This document shows positions 43,001-50,800 of a stretch of DNA of 64,000 nt, piece by piece. Source of the stretch: Acanthornis magna (taxonomy: Eukaryota > Chordata > Aves > Passeriformes > Acanthizidae); assembly GCA_036785705.1 (NCBI GenBank), contig JAWUZG010000036.1, forward strand, positions 11,217,501-11,281,500, in the 5' to 3' direction. The notes below the pieces were generated by a model. It saw only the letters and a list, made by a program, of their open reading frames with translations, searched no databases and was not told where the DNA came from. Made by a program: the position numbers and the translations under genes. Positions within the stretch are counted from its first letter, which is position 1. Every line of letters begins with the position of its first letter.

Positions 43001-43700
43001 AGGCACAAGACAGCTGAAGCTGTATGCTAAAGCCCAAGTGCCTGCAGTTGCTAGCTGATACTTATCATCGGGACTACTCATTCACATGCATGCCAGAGGA
43101 AGGGAAGGAATTGCAGGGAATAATTGTGCCTCAGCACTTTCCTCGTGATATACTACAGTTATGATACCGAGTGGGAGGAAAAGATTTACATCTACGTTGC
43201 TTGGAAATCATCCCCGTTTTTATTAGGAAGTCTAGCTAAGTCAAGTCTCAGCGTCTCTGGAGTAGGAGGGGACGCAGGCACCGAGGGGACGGCTCGGCCT
43301 TCACTTTAAGGCAGGAGGACACCACGCCTTCACAAAATGCCCGCTGTCCCACCACCTGTGCAGCCGCCTGCGCCGTCCGCCCGGCTCCGCTCCCGGCGCA
43401 GGGGCTGCGGCGGCTGGCGGCACGGGCACGGGACCCGCAGCAGGCCGGGGCAGGGTATTCCCCGGAGGGATACTACTTTCGCGGAAACACCGGCGACAAG
43501 TCGCTTCAGCGCTCCGAGCAGCCCCGCGCCGCCCGGCCGCGGCCGCTCTGGGGCTGCGGTCGGGCCGCAGCGGGCCGCCCCTTCCCCCGCGGGCGCAGGT
43601 GCCTTCCGGCCCCCGCCACGGCCCTACCTGCGAGCGCGGGCCGGCCGGCGCCCAGCAGCAGCAGCAGCAGCAGCAGCAGCGCGGCGGGCACGCCGGCCAT
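4678..43700 (-). CDS. CSPG4-like: Chondroitin sulfate proteoglycan 4-like transmembrane protein (10 exons, whole CDS span)
   Basis: The coding sequence joins ten exons (complement): 43628-43700, 32505-32668, 28344-31904, 27022-27492, 26044-26220, 20195-20393, 16105-16236, 11822-11994, 7226-7409 and 4678-6725. Every junction has GT/AG ends and compatible phase, giving 7182 nt and 2393 residues; human CSPG4 is about 2322. Order of parts: signal peptide 1-24, laminin-G 1 (about 25-197), laminin-G 2 (about 205-384), CSPG repeats (about 410-2160), Ser/Thr/Pro-rich stalk, transmembrane helix about 2266-2292, cytoplasmic tail of about 100 residues ending QYWV. In the family, NG2/CSPG4 is a type I surface proteoglycan that binds matrix and growth factors, and its tail binds PDZ proteins such as MUPP1, GRIP1 and syntenin. 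The tail shares its last 20 or so residues with human CSPG4 but differs before that, so this may be a CSPG4 paralogue. No disabling change was seen. Confidence 0.92.
6726..7225 (-). other. Intron 9
   Basis: A 500 bp phase 1 intron with consensus ends. No element was recognised within it. Confidence 0.9.
7226..7409 (-). CDS. CSPG4-like: CSPG4-like exon 9: CSPG repeat
   Basis: This 184 nt exon encodes residues 1651-1711 plus one base (acceptor CTGGAACAG|ATTGATG, donor AATACAG|GTAAAAATG). It contains [10 protein letters not shown] and [16 protein letters not shown], matching human AGNILYEHE and DTLELQLSSPPA. A CR1 element ends only about 130 bases upstream of its acceptor in transcript direction. 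Confidence 0.93.
7410..11821 (-). other. Intron 8
   Basis: A 4.4 kb phase 0 intron. It contains a CR1 LINE fragment at 7541-8322; the remainder is AT-rich and shows nothing recognisable. Confidence 0.88.
7541..8322 (-). mobile_element. CR1 LINE fragment, 5'-truncated, with 3' end and ORF2 remnant
   Basis: The minus strand is the sense strand. It reads [12 protein letters not shown] near 8316-8260 and later [37 protein letters not shown] near 8050-7930, then [18 protein letters not shown]. These are hallmarks of the C-terminal part of CR1 ORF2 (reverse transcriptase protein). The element ends at 7541 with CAATTCTATGGTTCTAT, the CR1 3' motif. The frame is broken, so it is a dead copy. It lies in intron 8 in the same orientation as the gene. 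Confidence 0.9.
11822..11994 (-). CDS. CSPG4-like: CSPG4-like exon 8: CSPG repeat
   Basis: This 173 nt exon was found by translating the minus strand between acceptor TTTTTTAG|GTTCC and donor TCTATG|GTAAGC. It encodes residues 1593-1650, including [28 protein letters not shown] and EIFSFTQSM. This lines up with the human segment SVQPLSSQTL, VVRGPQLGRLF and LVNFTQAEV. It enters in phase 1 and leaves in phase 0, fitting exons 7 and 9. Confidence 0.92.
11995..16104 (-). other. Intron 7
   Basis: A 4.1 kb phase 1 intron, AT-rich, with a (TA)n run at 13041-13073. No other element was recognised. Confidence 0.85.
13041..13073. repeat. (TA)16 microsatellite
   Basis: An uninterrupted alternating TA run inside intron 7. 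Confidence 0.95.
16105..16236 (-). CDS. CSPG4-like: CSPG4-like exon 7: end of one CSPG repeat
   Basis: This 132 nt exon encodes residues 1549-1592 (acceptor TTCTACAG|GAGCAATG). It contains [15 protein letters not shown], matching the FRFRLSDG stretch of CSPG4, and ends at VFPG, the position where the human exon also ends. The donor reads CCAG|GTCTGT, a poor match downstream of the GT. Both ends are phase 1, so omitting the exon would keep the frame. No better donor was seen nearby. Confidence 0.88.
16237..20194 (-). other. Intron 6
   Basis: A 4.0 kb phase 1 intron. It contains an unidentified GC-richer block at about 16313-16795; the rest shows nothing recognisable. Confidence 0.85.
16313..16795. 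repeat. Unidentified GC-richer block, possibly an LTR-like insertion
   Basis: Composition differs from the surrounding AT-rich intron. On the plus strand, CAGCAGGAGCCC- and GGGACTGGCACTCGG-type GC-rich sequence is followed by ATTAAATTATTTTAAGG, a layout like the promoter and poly(A) parts of an LTR. The ends TGTTG at about 16335 and TTAACA at about 16790 are suggestive, but no target-site duplication was found. I do not recognise the family. Confidence 0.25.
20195..20393 (-). CDS. CSPG4-like: CSPG4-like exon 6: CSPG repeat, first part
   Basis: This 199 nt exon encodes residues 1483-1548 plus one base (acceptor TTTCTAG|GTCTGG, donor AACAATG|GTATGT). It enters in phase 0 and leaves in phase 1. 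The core [20 protein letters not shown] followed by [18 protein letters not shown] aligns with human EDLVYTIEQPSNGRVVL and SFTQAQLDGGLVLFSHRG. Confidence 0.94.
20394..26043 (-). other. Intron 5
   Basis: A 5.65 kb phase 0 intron with a CR1 fragment at 21143-21572 and a short TTAA run near 25117. A 106-residue minus-strand open frame at 23272-23592 shows no recognised domain. Confidence 0.85.
21143..21572 (+). mobile_element. CR1 LINE 3' fragment
   Basis: The plus strand carries the end of CR1 ORF2 ([13 protein letters not shown]) and the CR1 3' UTR wording, such as GGAACAGGCTGCCCACGGAAG, TGAGCAGCCTGGTCTACTGGG and GACCTTTAAGGTCGCTTCC. It lacks the final CATTCTATGATT repeats. Its orientation is opposite to the host gene. 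Confidence 0.9.
26044..26220 (-). CDS. CSPG4-like: CSPG4-like exon 5: CSPG repeat
   Basis: This 177 nt exon encodes residues 1424-1482 and is in phase 0 at both ends (acceptor TTTCAG|GTGGAAC, donor CTTCAG|GTATGT). It contains [19 protein letters not shown] and [11 protein letters not shown], the YVHD(D/G)SE and VND signatures of a CSPG repeat. Confidence 0.95.
26221..27021 (-). other. Intron 4
   Basis: An 801 bp phase 0 intron with consensus ends and no recognised element. Confidence 0.9.
27022..27492 (-). CDS. CSPG4-like: CSPG4-like exon 4: CSPG repeats
   Basis: This 471 nt exon encodes residues 1267-1423 and is in phase 0 at both ends (acceptor TTTAAG|GTTG, donor AAACAG|GTAATG). It contains [34 protein letters not shown] and [14 protein letters not shown], matching the same exon of mammalian CSPG4 (PLEAQNFSVPEGG). 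The family motif FTRKQ sits right at the donor and continues into exon 5. Confidence 0.95.
27493..28343 (-). other. Intron 3
   Basis: An 851 bp phase 0 intron with no recognised element. Confidence 0.9.
28344..31904 (-). CDS. CSPG4-like: CSPG4-like exon 3 (giant exon): rest of laminin-G 1, laminin-G 2 and the N-terminal CSPG repeats
   Basis: This 3561 nt exon encodes residues 80-1266 and is in phase 0 at both ends (acceptor TTGCAG|GTG, donor CTGCAA|GTAGG). It completes laminin-G 1 (GFYIGGTG, then RGCIDDV with Cys at about 166), encodes laminin-G 2 ([17 protein letters not shown]) and then the first CSPG repeats. Each repeat shows the family pattern: F(T/S)xxD(I/L/V)xxGxVxYxHDxS(E/D), then PVND. 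Examples are [21 protein letters not shown] and [16 protein letters not shown]. In mammalian CSPG4 this stretch holds the chondroitin sulfate attachment serine; here the matching position, about residue 985 (DNA about 29130-29205), reads [18 protein letters not shown] with no Ser-Gly. The exon is fully open. Confidence 0.97.
31905..32504 (-). other. Intron 2
   Basis: A 600 bp phase 0 intron, strongly AT-rich, with no recognised element. Confidence 0.9.
32505..32668 (-). CDS. CSPG4-like: CSPG4-like exon 2: first half of laminin-G domain 1
   Basis: This 164 nt exon encodes residues 25-79. The acceptor is TTTCTTTCAG|TATC and the donor is CAA|GTATGC, with phase 1 in and phase 0 out. The mature chain begins around [12 protein letters not shown], and the segment contains [22 protein letters not shown], aligning with the start of the first laminin-G domain of mammalian CSPG4 (ASFFGENHLEV and LLLLAAG). 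A (CA)n run lies about 40 bases upstream of the acceptor inside intron 1. Confidence 0.93.
32706..32721. repeat. (CA)n microsatellite near the exon 2 acceptor
   Basis: A run of about 8 CA units; on the gene strand it is (GT)n, about 40 bases upstream of the exon 2 acceptor. Confidence 0.85.
32983..33080. repeat. T/G-rich low-complexity tract
   Basis: About 100 bases built almost only of T and G, with GTTT, GGTTT and TTG units. It lies within intron 1, about 300 bases upstream of exon 2. Confidence 0.9.
33620..34300 (-). mobile_element. Old, degraded CR1-like LINE fragment
   Basis: The plus strand reads like the antisense of ancient amniote CR1 ORF2, with wording such as GCCTTTGGCAGCAAACTTTA, CAAAAGCCTTTTGAAATTCT, AGCAGAACCTGCCTTTAAAG, TTCAGGTACCAGGCAGTA and TTCTTGATGTACTTAAG in the usual order. 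Many substitutions and gaps are present. The ends are uncertain and homology may continue to about 34.6 kb. This is identified from memory of the family, so it should be treated as probable. Confidence 0.55.
35093..35637 (+). mobile_element. Solo LTR of an avian ERVL-type endogenous retrovirus
   Basis: The 545 bp element starts TGTACAGG and ends CATGACA. It contains LTR wording typical of a common avian family: ATAGAGTTAATTTTTTCCTAG, GACCCAAACTGGCCACAGGA, ATTAAACTGTTCTTATCTCA (poly(A) signal region), and GGGGTGGGGGACTCAGCAAG near the end. It is flanked by a 5 bp target duplication, CTTCC at 35088-35092 and 35638-35642; 5 bp duplications fit ERVL. No internal retroviral genes remain, so it arose by recombination between LTRs. 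Confidence 0.88.
40493..40600 (+). mobile_element. 5' fragment of the same ERVL-type LTR family
   Basis: Starts TGTCCTGGATTTGGCTGG and continues with AAGTTAATTTTCTTCTTAG and AGCTGGTACAGTG, matching the first ~100 bp of the LTR at 35093. Homology then stops, so the copy is truncated. The end point is approximate. Confidence 0.75.
41741..41783 (+). mobile_element. CR1 3'-end scrap
   Basis: About 40 bases, AAAGGTCCCTTCCAAACC followed by AAACCATTCTATGATT, identical in form to the terminal segment of CR1 elements. It is too short to assign a subfamily. Confidence 0.75.
43628..43700 (-). CDS. CSPG4-like: CSPG4-like exon 1: signal peptide
   Basis: This exon encodes residues 1-24 plus one base of codon 25. 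The ATG at 43700-43698 has G at -3 and G at +4, a strong Kozak context. An upstream in-frame GTG at 43718 is not needed. The peptide is Met-Ala-Gly-Val-Pro-Ala-Ala, nine leucines, then GAGRPALA, a textbook signal peptide with Ala-Leu-Ala just before the likely cleavage point. All nine leucines are CTG codons. The donor is CGCAG|GTAGGGC and the intron is phase 1. Assignment rests on position in the CpG island, phase agreement with exon 2 and the matching exon plan of the family. Confidence 0.88.
43653..43679. repeat. (CAG/CTG)9 trinucleotide repeat inside the signal-peptide codons
   Basis: Nine perfect CAG units on the plus strand read as nine CTG (Leu) codons on the gene strand. They form the hydrophobic core of the signal peptide. 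Confidence 0.95.
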
Positions 43701-43960
43701 GCCGGAGCCGCGGCCCACCCGGGCTCCCCCAGCACGGGCAGCGCCGGGGCCGCAGCGCAGCCCTGGGGAGCGGCGGGGAGCGTCACCGCCCCGGCCCGCG
43801 CTCCCGCCCGCTGTCCCGGGACGGCCTCCGCCCCCCTGCTCTCCTCCCCGCCCTCCTCACAGCGGAGCCCCTGCGCCGGCCTGCCCCCGCTCCAGGAGCG
43901 CCGGCCTGGGACGGGAGACAGGGCAGTGCCTTCCCGCAGCCCCGGCCGCCCTCCACGGCT

Positions 43961-44230
43961 GTGGGTTAGTCTGTGCCTCGGCTGGGACCTGCCCACATGT
44001 GGGTTACAGCTGTTCTCAGTCGTTCACCCTCTGCACACCCTCTCTCTCCATGGCCTGCTGTCACAGGGGGAGGCTGCTCTGAGGTACCCCCAAACCTGCC
44101 CCCCTCCTGGCTGGAGCAGCTCCGTCCCTCAAAGTGCTTGTGTGCTGTCTCTGAAGAAACACATCACACTGCTTTAGGGAAGAAATGTGTTACAGATAGA
44201 CCAAACAATAATTTCAGAAATAGATATTAT
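43961..44230. other. Flank between the CpG island and the first upstream CR1
   Basis: Composition falls from GC-rich to average. Open frames here overlap the CpG island and look like composition effects. No gene was recognised. Confidence 0.5.
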
Positions 44231-44556
44231 TACAGAATCACAGAATCAATTAGGTTAGAAAAGACCTCTGAAACTGAGTCCAACCTGTGATCGAACACCA
44301 TTTCAACTAGACTATGGTACTGAGTGCCACATCCAGCCTTTCCTTAAACACCTCCAAAGACGGTGACTCCATCACCTCCCTGGGCAGCCCATTCCAATAT
44401 CTATTCATCGTTTCTGTGAAGAAATTCGTCCTAGGGTCCATCCTGAACCTCCCCTGGCACAGCCATGTCCTCTCATCCTGTTTCCTGGGAGAAGAGACTG
44501 ACCCCCACCTGGCTACAACCTCCTCTAAGCTAATTATAGAGAGTGATATGGTCACA
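44231..44556 (-). mobile_element. CR1 LINE 3' fragment
   Basis: The plus strand shows the reverse complement of a CR1 3' end: ACAGAATCACAGAATC, then GAGTGCCACATCCAGCC, CCTGGGCAGCCCATTCCA, TCCTCTCATCCTGTTTCCTG and CCACCTGGCTACAACCTC. The element is in sense on the minus strand and truncated at its 5' side. Confidence 0.88.
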
Positions 44557-46077
44557 TTATAACAAGTACAGGTCCTAAATTAGAAAAAATATGCATTTCA
44601 CACCTCCTCCACTGGTGTCCTGTGCTTAAAAGGACAAAGTTTCAACTTAGAAAATGTTTTTAAGGAGCACATTTGAGCCAGTAATTTATAAGCCTTTACC
44701 ACACTTAATTCAAATATGCAGACATGCCTTGAGTTACATAAATCATCCATGCCAGGAACAGCCTTGCAGTCATAAAATTTTCTGTGATTTTATCAGCTGG
44801 CGGGGTGCATTGCAATGTGTCTCAACAGGTTGGTTATTTTTTTAATTTGTTGCTCCGTTTCACATTGGACTGGAATGTGTGACCTGAAATCTGACACTAA
44901 GCAAGCAGAGTAAGTAATGGAGATACCAAAACTGAAAAAAGGAGGAGAATGGTGATGGCACGAATATCTTTTCTGCATCAGTTATCTGGTCTTTCTCTTG
45001 CTTTGAGGTTTGCAGTCATCATTTAGTCTAGATTTTCCTTAGAAATTTTTGGCAGGCTTTGCTGGTCTTACATTTTTAGAATAATGTACATGACAGCAGG
45101 GGGAACTGTGTCCAGAGGGAAATCATGGGGATTGATCTTCCCTAGATCAGAGGCCTAATGAACTTCATTCACTTCAGACTGGCACTCAAAGAAAATTTGT
45201 GAAAACTTGGAGAAGGTATTGCAAAAAGTATCTATTTAATATGTGAACAATAAGGTCAAAAAGAGGATTTAATGTGGGATAACAATTTATAGCCCGACTG
45301 AGACTGGAAGAGGAGATCTCCAGGTGTGCATCAACACCTGCTCTGTGCTGCGGCAGGGAAGCCTGGGGAAAAGTTTTGCCTTTACATCATCCATGAGTTA
45401 TGCAGGTCTGACTTAACATATCCCTACCCTGCACAGAGAAGTTTGCAGGTAGAGTCCTTGGATTTTCCCTCAGAAGGGACACTATCACTTGCTTAAGGCC
45501 TTGAGAAGCAGTAGTCAAAACCACACCGGGAAAAAAGAGCTGCAGCAAGGTGCTTGAATGAGGGGCACAAGGTAGGTAAAGGAGTATCCCACACACAAGA
45601 GGGTTTTGGGGCTAGACACGGAGACGGCAAGATAGGGAGTACGAGGGCCCTGGTATCACATGCACACCTGGTGAGGCACATGCAGGACACTGTGCAAGCA
45701 GGGGCACCTCTGTGCTGGAGCAGGTAAACACTGGAGGTCTGAGTTCAGAGAAGGGAAAAGAAATAAGCAATGTGGTTGGAGGTATCACATTGGATGCTGA
45801 GCTACCAAACCATTGTGAAAAAGAATGAGCCGTGTTTTTAAAAATACCTCATGATTCACAGTATAGGACGAAATTTGGAAATATGATGCAGTTATTTTAG
45901 GTAATCTATTTCACATTGTAGCTATACCAGTACTGTTGCAAAAATATAATCAGTCTCTAGTAAGTAATGGCAGGAATTATTGAACTTATATTTTTCTTAA
46001 ACAGAGTATTTTTTTTTTCTTTTTTTTAATGCTCATTTAAAAATTGCCTTTTGTCCAAAGAAAGGCAGTCAACTCTG
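44557..46077. other. Intergenic, nothing recognised
   Basis: Average-composition DNA with short chance open frames. No gene, RNA or repeat was identified. Confidence 0.5.
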
Positions 46078-46462
46078 AGGCAGGAGAAGGGACTGACAGA
46101 GCTGGGATTGTTCAGCCCAGAGAAGAGCAAATTTAGAGGAATCCGATTAATGTCTTCGAACAGGTGATGGGAGCATTTGAAAAAGGGGGAGTAGGACTTG
46201 TTACAGGTGTCCAAAGAAACGACAACCATAATTATCCCAACCTGAAATACTGAAGTTGTATTTAAATACAAAAGACCTGGCTCACACTTGGGATCAAGCA
46301 CTAGAACAGATTGCTCAGACTGGGTCTCCATCTTTGTTCCATACTCAAAACTTGAGAGGGTACAGCCCTGAGCAACCAGGCCCAGCTTTGAGCAGAGGGG
46401 TTGGTCTGGACAGGCTCCAAAGGTACCTTCCCACTTCAATTGTTCTATGATGCTGTGACTCA
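46078..46462 (+). mobile_element. Diverged CR1 LINE 3' fragment
   Basis: Recognisable CR1 wording in order: GGGATTGTTCAGCCCAGAGA, AGAGCAAATTTAGAGG, then CCTGAGCAACCAGGCCCAG and CCTTCCCACTTCAATTG followed by TTCTATGATGCTGTGA. It is more diverged than the other copies, with parts missing. Confidence 0.7.
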
Positions 46463-46777
46463 GAAATCTTCATGGATGTTTAAAACAAACATTTGAGACT
46501 TCTGAAAAGAGAGAGGCCTCATCTTGATAAACGCTTACATGACTATAGCTTTAAGCCATTTTCTTAAGTCATTCAGGATTTTCCAACCATGTGTCCTACT
46601 TGCTTTTAGTAGAACGTAAGTTTCTGAAGAAATGTAGATTTGAATTTTTCTTTATTTCTGCATTTCCCATATATCTGTGATTTTTGGGAGGCTTTTTTTT
46701 TCATTTTTATAATCTTTGGCTTATATTGCTTAAGGATTTATTACATCTTGAAAGCACAGCAGGATTTGTTTCCTACC

Positions 46778-46792
46778 AAAAAAAAAAAAAAA
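46778..46792. repeat. A15 homopolymer
   Basis: Fifteen consecutive A residues. Confidence 0.9.
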
Positions 46793-47199
46793 TCCAGTCA
46801 TGCAGCTGGGGAGACAGTAATGTAGCACATACTTGTGCTACAGGTTTGTGTTCTTTATTCCTCCTCTGTAAGATGCTTCCTGTATGCCAGCTGCATATCC
46901 AGTAGGTGATCTCAATGCTGAATACTTCTGTGCAAATGTGAAAAATCATGCAACTAGTTGACAGATGCTTTCCTAATAATGATGGAGATCTGTTTATTTG
47001 CATCTGGCAGCCTGTCAATATAACAGTTTTATATTACATTTGGTTGGAAAAAGGTTCCACTGAGAAGACAGGATTTTTGTGTGGTACTAGAATCTGCATT
47101 AAAGATTAGTTCCTATTTAATTTTCAACCAACAATAATCTTTGCAAATTGCTGCTGCGGGCAAGATATCCTTAGGGTTCCCACAGGCTTCCAAACAATT

Positions 47200-47223
47200 G
47201 GGGCGGGAGGATGGGAGGGGGGG
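47200..47223 (+). other. G-rich block able to form a G-quadruplex
   Basis: Four or more runs of at least three G within 24 bases: GGGG, GGG, GGG and a run of seven G, with loops of 1-5 bases. It is an isolated G-rich island in AT-rich DNA. Confidence 0.75.
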
Positions 47224-47802
47224 AAAGAAAAACAAAACCAAACCAACAAACATAAAAGCCCACCAAAGGTCTCAGCATGTTTTGAAACTTCTATTTCTTT
47301 GGATTTGGTTAAATTATGCTGAAATTGCAGTTGTGGGTAAGTAACAAACACTTAGCAGGTATGCCTGGATAAATCTAATGGAAAATATTGACCACTGGCT
47401 ACACTGTGTCAAATGGCAAACACTCAAATTGTATTTCCTGAAAGGAGATGCAGAGTAGGGAACCAAAGCTTCTTAACATCTCAGTTAGAAAGAAGTTATG
47501 GATGTATGCTCTGTTGTCTCATCAAAAGCAAACACAGATTTTCATCATCCATACAGATTCCCAAAGATTCTGTCTGTAATGACACTAGAGGGAGTCCTGA
47601 TGCTGCAAGAAAATATTTTTCCTGTATCAATTCCTTAAGTAAATAGTGCCTTATAAATGAAAATGTTGAAAGAGAGCTTCTGGGAAAAATGAAGGAGCCA
47701 TTCATTCAGCTGGGGTCAAACAGTATTTGAATTCCAAATTCTAAGTTTGCAACAGTTCATGAATACAAGTGAATTTTTAAAAGGGCATTTTTAATAACAG
47801 CT

Positions 47803-47804
<2 letters not shown>

Positions 47805-47834
<30 letters not shown>
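47805..47834. repeat. T30 homopolymer
   Basis: Thirty consecutive T residues. No retroposed sequence was recognised on either side that would make it the tail of a processed copy. Confidence 0.9.
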
Positions 47835-47835
<1 letters not shown>

Positions 47836-50800
47836 TAAAGAGCATGTTTAAAGTCAGCATTCAGAATTAATCTCTTACACTATTGTTCTGGTAATTTAAA
47901 TTGCAAGGGACCTGTTCTACAAAGCTATGCTCTTCTTGTGATAGCTAACTGATGACTCAAAATAGATAGGCTCTAGATTTCCAAGTTAGACAAAAGAATT
48001 TTACTGAAGTCAATGTCAATTGTCAGCTCTCAGCACTACATTTGCAATAAAAATAAGCTTCCTAAAAATGCAGTGGTGGATCCCACAAGTTACTGTGGTA
48101 TACTGGTCCATGCATGTTCCTAAGACACATTAACTATTTTGAAAATTTTATGTCTCTGAAAGAGAAATTCAATGCATGCAGGACTGGAAGTCCTCAGTAG
48201 CCCAGAATCATAGTTTATCCTGTGCCACTCTGATTGGGAGTACTCATTGTGCTGTGGGAGTTCCTAAGTTGTAAGCCTAAAGCAAGGTAAAGCTCTATGC
48301 ACTGAATGAACCAGGATGAAGACAGGCATTCGTTAGGGATCAAAACGCTTCCTTTCTTCCCCATGCCTCGAACCAATACCTCTTAGCCTGCTTCAGGTAT
48401 TCACCATTTTCCTATCCCTTCAGAAAATCCCAGGATCTCAGAGTATGAGCGGTCATCTTTTGCTCCTCTCCTGATGATGAGTGAGCAATATTGGGGAGCT
48501 CTGAGATTGCCCTCAGGAAACTAAAATCCCCTTTTGGATTGCATCCAGGAAACTAAAATCCTCTTTTTCAGCTACAGTGGCATAGTCTGAGAAACTCAAC
48601 ACAGGAATTAGTGCAGGAGGCTGCAGCTGTTACTGGGAGGAAGAGGTTTGGTGAACCCAGAGAAGAAATTGATGGAAGGACCCTAGTGGACAGTGGTGCC
48701 CTTTGCCTGCATGGCAATAGTGAGCCTTTGAGATCAAGCTGTTAAGTGGCCAGCCCAATGGAGATCCCTAGTGCAGTAATGTTGCCAGGGCAAGAGAAAA
48801 ATCACAGCCATGTAAGCAGGCCAGATATCAGACTTTTCTTGCTTAAGCTATTCATGGGGTAAAGATTTGCTCATCCTCCTTTTTCCCTCTGTGGGCAGTA
48901 AGGCTCAATTAGATCAGTTTGCAGCTGTGCACATCTTCAGGCTGTGCAGTGGAGGATCTGCTGTATCCACTTGCTGTCCTCATATTCATGCCTGAATTGT
49001 TGTGGCTGCTCAATTGCACTAGTAAAGGTGGCTCTTTCTGCTAAAGCAATAAAGATTTAAAAAAGACATGCCACAAAAAAGCATGAGTATATATTATAAT
49101 ACTGCCATGGCACAGAGTCTGCCTAATCCCCTGCAGGGTAAGTGCTAGCAAACACAGATCACTCAACACTGCAATCTCTCTTAGTCACAGATCAAACTGT
49201 CATTATTTTCTAGAAACAATTCCTTAATTTACAGAATGTAATAACTAATATAATAGCTTGCATATTAGGGATTATTGAAATCAATCTATTATTTTTAAAA
49301 CAGATTAGAGAGGTGCAGCAAACAATGCAGAAGCCTTATCTTGTATTATTTTTGCTTGCTCATTCTGTTTCAGTAAGTGGAAATGAGGTTCTTCGTCCCA
49401 GGTGTTTACTAATTTACATATATGAAAACGTCTGAATTTTCACACTGGCCTTAAAAAGAATCTCCCTTTGCCCCAAGATCAGTGCTAACTCTTGCAATTT
49501 AATGTCCTCTCTTCTGAAAATCTGTACAAAAGTCTCAGGTCATTTCTTTCAAGAGCACCTATTTAAAACATCCAGCTCCAACAGGTTCGTCAGAGATAAT
49601 CTTCAGAACTGGGAGTCTGAAAACAGATCTTCACTCCTCTCTGCCAAAGCAAAGCAACTGTCAGTCAGCCAAAAGTCCAGCAAGGGAAAAATGAAACACA
49701 ACTACAGCAAAACTATGCAAGTTATCTTTGCACAGGGAGGAGACTAGTATTCAGCTTTTGTACAGGTCAAAGGAGGCAGAGGAATTCAAAGGGATGCTGC
49801 TAAAGAAAATGCTTTCATGCCCCTGGCTTCAGTACACTGAAACAGATAAAGCAATTCCCTGGAGAGGGCTTCGCTTCCAGGGCAGTTGTGTATGGTCTTT
49901 CTCAAGGCATTTGCAGAATTTAAGTTCTTATGTTTTAATGAAAAATATTGTCTCATTCCATAAAATGGCTGAGTTAGAGACTGTATAGGGATCAGACAGT
50001 GAAACAGCTCATTTACAAGTAGTTTGTCAGAATGCTGAATAAAAATAGCTAAATAGAAAAAACTCACTTTCATACAGTTGTGAGTTTGGGGCTTTTTTTG
50101 TTGCACTTTATTTGTCTGATTTGTGCAGTTTCACCAATACTTGGCTTTGGCAGTTTTTTTTGTCACTCCCACTGATCAGAACCTTCATGGGTGTTGTTTG
50201 TAACTCAGTCCCATTTGGTTGGACCATTTTTCTTTAGGAAATGGTCTAACCTCCACACAAATATATTCCTCCACACAAATCTGGTTTTCTCAATTGCCTG
50301 TGCAAATGGTTTGGATTCTTCCAATAAAGGTAATTAATCTTTCTTTCACCAAGTGAATCCTGGATCAGTGCGAACTGTCCTCAGTGTCACTGTTATTGTT
50401 CTGGGGAAGAATCTTGTACTTTTTCATGTGCTGTCTTTAACATCTCTAGAATTGAGTGGTGTCTTTATAGCCCTCCTGCTCTGATACTCACATGGCTCTC
50501 ATTCCTACTGCCTATATTAAAAGGTTCATTTGCAAATGTATTTTGTATGGCTTTGCATTTTGGATTACTTATCAGATTGCAGCTGTAAGTTCATACCATT
50601 GCTATACAGAAAGCTGTCTCTTGTCTAAATCATTACCCTCTGTTGATATCTGGATACCTCTGGCCTGTGCTAGCTATTTTCACAGCCTTCACGATTTTGG
50701 CTGTTTTGCTCTTACTTAAGCACGCGAATTAGAAGTAATGTGATCCTGCCTTTTCCTTCTGTTAGCCATGGTTACAGAACAATGTTGGCTGTGGGTGCAT

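Larger units (their letters stand above)
32669..43627 (-). other. Intron 1
   Basis: An 11.0 kb phase 1 intron separating the signal-peptide exon from the rest. It carries a (CA)n run, a T/G-rich tract, an old CR1-like fragment, a solo LTR, a second LTR fragment and a CR1 3' scrap. Long first introns often hold regulatory elements, but none can be assigned from sequence alone. Confidence 0.85.
43300..43960. promoter_or_regulatory. CpG island covering the promoter and exon 1 of the CSPG4-like gene
   Basis: This is the only strongly GC- and CpG-rich stretch in an otherwise AT-rich window, with dense CG dinucleotides and GGCGGG/CCCGCC boxes. It contains the ATG at 43700 and exon 1, so the minus-strand transcription start most likely lies within about 43720-43950. 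No TATA box was seen, as expected for a CpG-island promoter. The exact start is not visible from sequence. Confidence 0.85.

Noticed and set aside
43701..43718. Upstream in-frame start at 43718 for the CSPG4-like protein
   Set aside because: The codon is GTG, not ATG. The ATG at 43700 has a strong Kozak context and gives a standard signal peptide.
43301..43996. 231-codon minus-strand open frame across the CpG island
   Set aside because: It is in a different frame from exon 1, low in complexity (Pro, Arg, Ala, Gly) and explained by GC composition.
43599..44177. 192-codon plus-strand open frame with a run of nine glutamines
   Set aside because: It is the opposite-strand reading of the signal-peptide (CTG)9 tract within the CpG island. 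GC-rich DNA has few stops, and no domain is visible.
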